A stretch of DNA of 19,276 nt. Source: Collinsella sp. (GTDB taxonomy: Bacteria; Actinomycetota; Coriobacteriia; Coriobacteriales; Coriobacteriaceae). The stretch covers positions 1-19,276 of the forward strand of contig DXMG01000025.1 of assembly GCA_019414325.1 (NCBI GenBank). Direction: 5' to 3'. The notes under the pieces were generated by a model. That model was not told where the DNA came from. It did no database searches and saw nothing but the letters and a program-made list of their open reading frames with translations. A program made the position numbers and the translations under genes. Shown one piece after another: positions 14,745 to 19,276 of this stretch (position 1 is its first letter; each line of letters opens with the position of its first letter).

Positions 14745-16792
14745 ATGAAACGACACTTCGAACGTCGCCACCGCTCGGCACGCGTCCAGTTGACCCGGCA
14801 CATCGTCCGCGCCTTCGCGACGGTCGTTGTGGCCCTTGCCACCATCATCGGCGCGAGCGGCTGTTCGTCCTCCCAGAACGCCTCGAGCACCTACACACTC
14901 GTCGAGAATGGCAAGCTCACCGTCGCAAGTGACTTGGCCACGCCCCCGTTTGAATACGTCAACGATTCCGGCGAGGATCAAGGCTTTACCTACGAGCTCA
15001 TGGGTATGATCGCAGACGAGCTCGGCTTGGAGCTCAATTACCTGCCGGCACAGAAGTTCGACGGCATCATCCCCATGGTTAAGCAGGGCGTTAAGACCGA
15101 TGTCGGCGCCTGCAACATCACCATTACTGACGAGCGTAAAGAAGAAGTCGACTTCACCGACCCCTATATCGACTCCAATCAGGGCGTCGCAGTTGCAAAG
15201 AACACTGGATACGACACGGTCGATAGCCTCAACGCACCGGGCGTCAAAATTGCCGTGCAGTCGGGCACCACGTCCGAGGAGTGGGCAATCGAGAACCTGC
15301 CGCAGGCAACCACCGTCAACTTTGACGACTGGACGGCAGCCTTCACCGCCGTCATGAGTGGTCAGTGCCAGGCGGTCGTATGCGACCTGCCCGTTGAGCA
15401 GTGGATGGTTTCGAACTCCTTTACCGGTATGGAGATCATCAAAGAGGTTCCGACGGGCGAGCAGTTTGGCATTGCCGTCTCTAAAGACAACCCCGGGCTG
15501 ACACAGGCCATCAACGATGCCCTTGCCAAGATCAAGAGCTCCGGCGCCTATGACAAACTGTACGAGAAGTGGTTTGGCATGGCACCCACGAGCGGGTCCG
15601 ATAACGAGGATGCCTCGAGCTCAGACGACGCGACGGACGCTTCACTCGCCGTCACCTCGGCGACCGCCAAGTCAAACGAAGACAGCGGTAACGGCGTGCT
15701 CGGCGGCATCGCAACCCGCCTGACCTGGGAAGCGACAACGGGTAGCGACGAGGGCGACGTTTCGCAAATTGAGCTTGAGCTGCCCGAGGGCGGATCGTTT
15801 GAAAGCACCGATGTTAAGGTCACGCTGCTCGACGGACTGAACCAGACGGGTGTCAAGGCATCGTGCTCGCTGAACGGCTCAAAGCTCGTCATCAAGTTCG
15901 CCGATCCCGTCGCTGCCGGCTCGCAGATTCGCGTTGTTGTCCCCGACGTCGTATTCCCGAGCAACGCGGGTGCCTATGCCGTCACCGGCAGCTATGTCGC
16001 CGACGACAACAAGCGAGATCTTCCCGAGAGCCCCACCATCAGCGTCTCGGAGAGCACCATGGTGCAAGAAATCGTCGCCTGGCTCGATGCCCAGTCTTGG
16101 GTTGCCGCATGGAACTCCAACCCGTTTTTGGGCATGTTCTGCAAGCCGCAGATTATCGTCACCTCAATCGCCTCGCTCTTTAAGGGCTGGGGCATAGCAC
16201 TTGCCGTGACCGCCATCGGTTTTCCGCTCGCCATCCCCATCGGCTTGCTGTTTGCCTTTATGAAGATCAGCCATAGTCGTATGCTGCGCGGCATCGCCGT
16301 GACATACATCAACGTCCTGCGCGGAACCCCGCTCTTCCTGCAGATCTACATTGCGTTCTTTGGGTTCCCCATGATCGGTCTCAACGTGCCCAATCTGCCG
16401 CTCGGCGTTGGCGTGCTCGCCATCAACTGCTCGGCCTATCTTGCCGAGATTTTCCGTGCCGGTATCGAGAGCGTACGCATGGTCAAGCGGAAGCCGCCTA
16501 CTCGCTTGGCATGACTTGGTCCCAAGTTATGTCGCGCATCGTGATCCCGCAAGCCGTACGTTGCGTTATACCGACTATGACCAGCGAGTTCGTTATGCTG
16601 TACAAGGACACGTCACTGCTTTCGAGCGTTGGCGTCATGGAGCTCATGCTGTTCTCCAAAAACCTCACGGCCACCACGGGCAACATTACGCCCTACATTT
16701 GCGCCGCACTTTACTATCTGGTCGTGACGATTCCGCTCATCCACATCGTCACCAAGGTGGAGCACCGTCTCGCCGAGCGCAGCAAGCGCTAG
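14745..16792 (+). pseudogene. Amino-acid ABC transporter substrate-binding/permease fusion, broken by a one-base frameshift
   Basis: The first frame (14745-16514) gives 589 residues. It has a lipoprotein signal ending in GASGC (C40) and a family 3 amino-acid-binding domain (about 50-278, starting KLTVASDLATPPFEYV). Then come an acidic Ser/Asp linker (about 283-315), a beta-rich domain (about 320-430) and a HisM/GlnP-type permease from about 470. After R578 the reading turns to MVKRKPPTRLA and stops. The proper permease sequence continues in another frame from 16481 (GQAEAAYSLGMTWSQV) to a stop at 16792. Restoring one base at 16476-16480 would give about 682 residues. The lost part includes the EAA loop that docks the ATPase. 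No ATPase gene is seen here. The ATG at 14745 follows AAAGGA by 9 bases; the true state (mutation or sequencing error) is open. Confidence 0.85.
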
Positions 16793-16813
16793 CCGCTCAT
16801 ACATAGCATTCGC

Positions 16814-16858
16814 AACCACGGCCCGACGCTTCGTCTGAAGATCGGGCCGTGGTTTTTT
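16814..16858 (+). terminator. Strong intrinsic terminator after the ABC transporter gene
   Basis: Perfect 13-bp arms (AACCACGGCCCGA and its complement) surround a 15-base loop and are followed by a run of T residues (16853-16858). It separates the transporter from asnB. Confidence 0.93.
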
Positions 16859-16983
16859 CGGTTCGCTCGGCGCTTATGCCCTATCACGAAACAAAAGATT
16901 GGCATGATAGTAAAGATTATTTGACATCAGCTGCCACAATCCTTGCGGCAGTACACCTGAGCCGTCAGCAGAAAGGATCTTGC

Positions 16984-18852
16984 ATGTGCGGTTTTGTCGG
17001 TTTTACCGGTACAGATGAACAGAGTGAGCTGGTTCTCACGGCTATGATGAATCGCATCATCCACCGTGGTCCCGATATGGGCGGCCAGCATATCGTCGAC
17101 AACGTTGCCCTTGGCTTCCGTCGTCTTTCGATTCTTGATCTTTCCGAAGCTGGAGCTCAGCCCATGTCGAGCGACGACGGCAAGGTCACGATTGTCTTCA
17201 ACGGAGAGATCTACAACTTCCAGGAGCTTCGCGCCGAGCTGGAGGCAGCCGGCTACGCCTTCCACTGCAACGCCGATACCGAGGTCCTGGTACACGGTTA
17301 CGAGGAGTGGGGCGAGGACCTGGTCAACCGCCTGCGCGGCATGTACGCGTTCGTGATTCACGACCAGAACAAGAACAAACTCTTTGGCGCTCGTGACATC
17401 TTTGGTATCAAGCCGTTCTATTACTACCAGGCATCCGATGGCTCGCTGCTGTTTGGCTCCGAGATCAAGAGCTTCCTGGACCATCCCAAGTTTGAGAAGG
17501 CCGTCAACCACGACGCGCTGCGCCCCTACCTGACGCTGCAATTCCCCGCCACAGAGGAGACCTTCTTTAAGGGCGTGTTCAAGCTTGCCCCGGCGCATTG
17601 CTTTACGTATGACCTGACGACCAACACCATGGACATCAAGCGTTACTGGAGCTGTGACTTCACCGACGACAACTCCAAGACCTTCGAGGAGTACGTGGAC
17701 GAGTGCGACAAGGTCGTGCACGAAAGCGTCGCTGCGCACCGAATCGCCGATGTTAAGGTGGGCTCGTTCCTTTCTGGCGGCGTGGACTCCAGCTACATTG
17801 CCGCCTGTCTCATGCCTGACACCACGTATTCTGTCGGCTTTGATTACAAGAACTTCAACGAGACCAACTACGCTGCCGAGCTTTCCGACAAGCTGGGCAT
17901 CAAGAACGTGCGCAAGATGATTACCGCCGACGAGTTCTTCGATGCATTGCCCGATATCCAGTATCACATGGACGAGCCGCAATCGAACCTGTCCAGCGTG
18001 CCGCTGTACTATCTGGCTCAGATGGCTTCTGAGGAGGTCACCGTCGTCCTTTCGGGCGAGGGTGCCGACGAGCTGTTTGCCGGCTACGAGTGGTACGAGG
18101 ACACCCCCGAGATGCGCTCCTTTAAGAAGCGTGTGCCGCTCGGCGTACGTCGCGCCCTGGGCTCGCTCGTTCAGCATCTCCCCTACTTTAAGGGCCACAA
18201 CTTCCTGACGAAATGCGCCGAGGTTCCCGAGCGCTGGTATGTGGGTCAGGCAAAGGTGTTCGATCCCTCCGAGGTCGACGAGGTGCTCAAGCCCGCTTAT
18301 GACACCGGCAAGAACGCCGCCGAGATGTGCGCCGAGTACTACAAGCAGGTTCCCGATTGCTGCGAGCTTTCCAAGAAACAGTATCTGGATATGAACATGT
18401 GGCTACCGGGCGACATCCTGCTCAAGGCAGACAAGATGTGCATGGCGCATTCTCTGGAGCTTCGCGTCCCGTTCCTGGACAAGAAGGTCATGGAGTTTGC
18501 CGAGCACATTCCCGCCAACTACCGTGTTAACGAAGAAGGCTGCAAGCTCGTCCTGCGTCACGCCGCCAACCGCACGCTGCCCGACGAGTGGGCAACGCGC
18601 AAGAAGGTGGGCTTCCCCGTACCGGTCAAGTTCTGGCTGCGCGAGCAAAAATACTACGACTACGTAAAGGAATACTTCACCGCACCGTGGGCTGCTGATT
18701 TCTTTGACACCGATGCGCTCATGAAACTGCTCGACGATCACTTTGAGGGTCGCGCGCTCAACCAGCGCAAGATCTATACCACGTTGACGTTCCTCATCTG
18801 GTACAAGCGCTTCTTTATCGACGAGGACAAGGGCGCCGAAGTCGCCGCGTAA
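16984..18852 (+). CDS. asnB: Asparagine synthetase, glutamine-hydrolysing
   Basis: AsnB makes asparagine from aspartate, ATP and the ammonia released from glutamine. The product has 622 residues. The mature N-terminus MCGFVGF places C2 as the glutaminase nucleophile. The class II amidotransferase domain (2 to about 215) has RGPDMGGQ, FNGEIYNF (72-79) and ADTEVLVHGYEEWG. The synthetase domain carries the ATP loop SFLSGGVDSSYIAA (261-274) and LSGEGADELFAGY (356-368). The frame is open from 16849, but only the start at 16984 exposes the catalytic cysteine, and AAAGGA lies just upstream. The 125-base leader shows no convincing promoter, although TTGACA occurs at 16921. It follows an amino-acid transporter, which fits shared Gln/Asn use but is behind a terminator. 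Confidence 0.97.
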   Translation: MCGFVGFTGTDEQSELVLTAMMNRIIHRGPDMGGQHIVDNVALGFRRLSILDLSEAGAQPMSSDDGKVTIVFNGEIYNFQELRAELEAAGYAFHCNADTEVLVHGYEEWGEDLVNRLRGMYAFVIHDQNKNKLFGARDIFGIKPFYYYQASDGSLLFGSEIKSFLDHPKFEKAVNHDALRPYLTLQFPATEETFFKGVFKLAPAHCFTYDLTTNTMDIKRYWSCDFTDDNSKTFEEYVDECDKVVHESVAAHRIADVKVGSFLSGGVDSSYIAACLMPDTTYSVGFDYKNFNETNYAAELSDKLGIKNVRKMITADEFFDALPDIQYHMDEPQSNLSSVPLYYLAQMASEEVTVVLSGEGADELFAGYEWYEDTPEMRSFKKRVPLGVRRALGSLVQHLPYFKGHNFLTKCAEVPERWYVGQAKVFDPSEVDEVLKPAYDTGKNAAEMCAEYYKQVPDCCELSKKQYLDMNMWLPGDILLKADKMCMAHSLELRVPFLDKKVMEFAEHIPANYRVNEEGCKLVLRHAANRTLPDEWATRKKVGFPVPVKFWLREQKYYDYVKEYFTAPWAADFFDTDALMKLLDDHFEGRALNQRKIYTTLTFLIWYKRFFIDEDKGAEVAA

Positions 18853-18893
18853 GTTTCGTTATGAATTAGCGGTGAACAGCCCAGGGTTTCCGC

Positions 18894-18899
18894 TATACT
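18894..18899 (+). promoter_or_regulatory. Likely -10 box of the tRNA-Val promoter
   Basis: TATACT lies 10 bases before the mature 5' end of tRNA-Val. The -35 region is weak (TGAACA would need a 15-base spacer). No terminator is visible between the asnB stop and this box. Confidence 0.45.
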
Positions 18900-18909
18900 C
18901 AATCCCTGC

Positions 18910-18985
18910 GGGCGATTGGCGCAACGGTTAGCGCAGGTGCTTTACACGCACAAGGCTGGGGGTTCGAATCCCTCATCGCCCACCA
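18910..18985 (+). tRNA. tRNA-Val, anticodon UAC
   Basis: The 76-base cloverleaf includes an encoded CCA. The acceptor arms are GGGCGAT and ATCGCCC with discriminator A. The D-arm is GCGC/GCGC. The anticodon loop TTTACAC gives UAC, which reads valine GUA and probably other GUN codons. The T-arm is GGGGG-TTCGAAT-CCCTC with one G-T pair. The top pair of the anticodon stem is a G-A mismatch, a small irregularity. Its 3' end is repeated 185 bases downstream. Confidence 0.95.
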
Positions 18986-19152
18986 TTGATTTGATAGGCT
19001 CCCAGAAATGTGGGCCTTTTGTTTTTGTGCCCAGTGCAGAGGGATTCGAACCCGCAAGGGTGCGGAGCTGAGGAAACGCGAAGCGTTTTCCAGCGTAGCA
19101 CGCGAGGGCCGCAGGCCCGAAGCGGAAGCGGGCGGCGAAGCCGCACGCGGAC
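18968..19152 (+). repeat. Tandem unit 1: tRNA-Val 3' end, terminator and GC-rich tail
   Basis: This 185-base unit starts inside tRNA-Val (22 bases, 18968-18989, covering the end of the T-arm, acceptor strand, CCA and four more bases). It continues with a terminator hairpin, then a 55-base block (19036-19090). A GC-rich tail with small hairpins follows (GGGCC-GCA-GGCCC, GGC-GAA-GCC). The next unit begins at 19153 with the identical 22 bases. The unit also holds an inverted T-arm-like sequence, GGATTCGAACCC, at 19042-19053. Confidence 0.8.
18996..19026 (+). terminator. Terminator after tRNA-Val
   Basis: AGGCTCCCA pairs with TGGGCCT (with a small bulge) and is followed by TTTGTTTTTG. The stem is imperfect compared with the equivalent hairpin in the second tandem unit. 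Confidence 0.65.
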
Positions 19153-19276
19153 ATCCCTCATCGCCCACCATTGAATTGTTAGGCCTCCAGTGATGGAGGC
19201 CTTTCTTTTTTCGGGCCCATCGCAGAGGGATTCGAACCCGCAAGGGTGCGGAGCTGAGGAAACGCGAAGCGTTTTC
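19153..19276 (+). repeat. Tandem unit 2: second copy of the tRNA-derived unit (cut by window edge)
   Basis: It begins with the same 22 bases as the tRNA-Val 3' end (19153-19174). A diverged middle part follows with its own terminator. The same 55-base block as 19036-19090 then appears at 19222-19276, identical base for base up to the window edge. The 5' part of the tRNA is missing, so this copy cannot make a tRNA. Confidence 0.8.
19181..19211 (+). terminator. Terminator inside tandem unit 2
   Basis: A perfect 9-bp stem AGGCCTCCA/TGGAGGCCT with loop GTGA is followed by TTCTTTTTT. It occupies the same place in the unit as the weaker hairpin at 18996 but differs in sequence. Confidence 0.88.

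Noticed and set aside
16470..16490. Programmed -1 frameshift in the transporter gene
   Set aside because: There is no slippery heptamer or obvious stimulatory structure at the junction; a one-base loss or error is simpler.
16927..18198. Leftward open frame of 423 codons opposite asnB
   Set aside because: It is a mirror frame of a clearly identified gene and has no recognisable domain.
18968..19174. tRNA-end direct repeats as attachment sites of an integrated element
   Set aside because: The two copies are only 185 bases apart with no integrase or cargo between them; a tandem repeat explains them better, although a solo scar is not excluded.
18899..19243. Leftward open frame of 114 codons over tRNA-Val and the repeats
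   Set aside because: Its peptide is the translation of tRNA and tRNA-like sequence (RVRIPL repeated, RDSNPQP), a familiar false gene pattern.

Overview
This window looks like chromosomal DNA of a high-GC gut actinobacterium of the class Coriobacteriia, most likely Collinsella or a close relative. That placement is inferred from several things together: a veg-ispE pair, a MurE without the usual meso-diaminopimelate motif, tandem-ATPase 2-hydroxyacyl-CoA dehydratase activator type proteins, GC-rich coding sequence, and short hairpin repeats placed right at stop codons. It was not tested by any database search.

Left part (1-4578), leftward genes. The window opens inside a large 2-hydroxyacyl-CoA dehydratase activator/reductase-type protein whose first 492 codons are present. 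A perfect 21-bp palindrome lies just upstream of it. Next are a four-helix DUF2798-type membrane protein and a ThrE-family threonine/serine exporter-like membrane protein. The gaps around them hold terminators, an operator-like palindrome and several dispersed-repeat-like hairpins. Between the exporter gene and lysS is a 388-base gap with a repeat-like hairpin and a strongly structured element of about 95 nt.

Middle part (4579-8909), leftward genes. This is a set of short units separated by good intrinsic terminators: veg-ispE, tRNA-Pro(CGG), tatA, greA and lysS. The lysyl-tRNA synthetase carries an extra C-terminal tRNA-binding domain like that of methionyl-tRNA synthetases. The tatA promoter has a palindrome exactly between its -35 and -10 boxes.

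Cell-wall and RNA-processing cluster (9040-14460), leftward genes: murE, a HAD phosphatase, murI, rph, rdgB and dtd. They are closely spaced. A hairpin terminator or repeat separates rph from rdgB. Together they cover peptidoglycan precursor synthesis (MurE, MurI), RNA 3'-end trimming (RNase PH), nucleotide-pool cleaning (RdgB) and removal of D-amino acids from tRNA (Dtd).

Right part (14745-19276), rightward genes. A fused substrate-binding lipoprotein/permease of an amino-acid ABC transporter is broken by a one-base frameshift just before its EAA loop. A strong terminator follows, then asnB (glutamine-dependent asparagine synthetase) and tRNA-Val(UAC). After the tRNA comes a roughly 185-bp tandem unit that repeats the tRNA 3' end, a terminator and a GC-rich segment. 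The second copy runs off the window.

I found no CRISPR array, no transposase, no phage module and no clear defence system. The items most worth a second look are the tRNA-derived tandem repeat, the stop-codon hairpins with a shared loop, the transporter frameshift, the structured element after lysS, the LysRS fusion and the two promoter-region palindromes.
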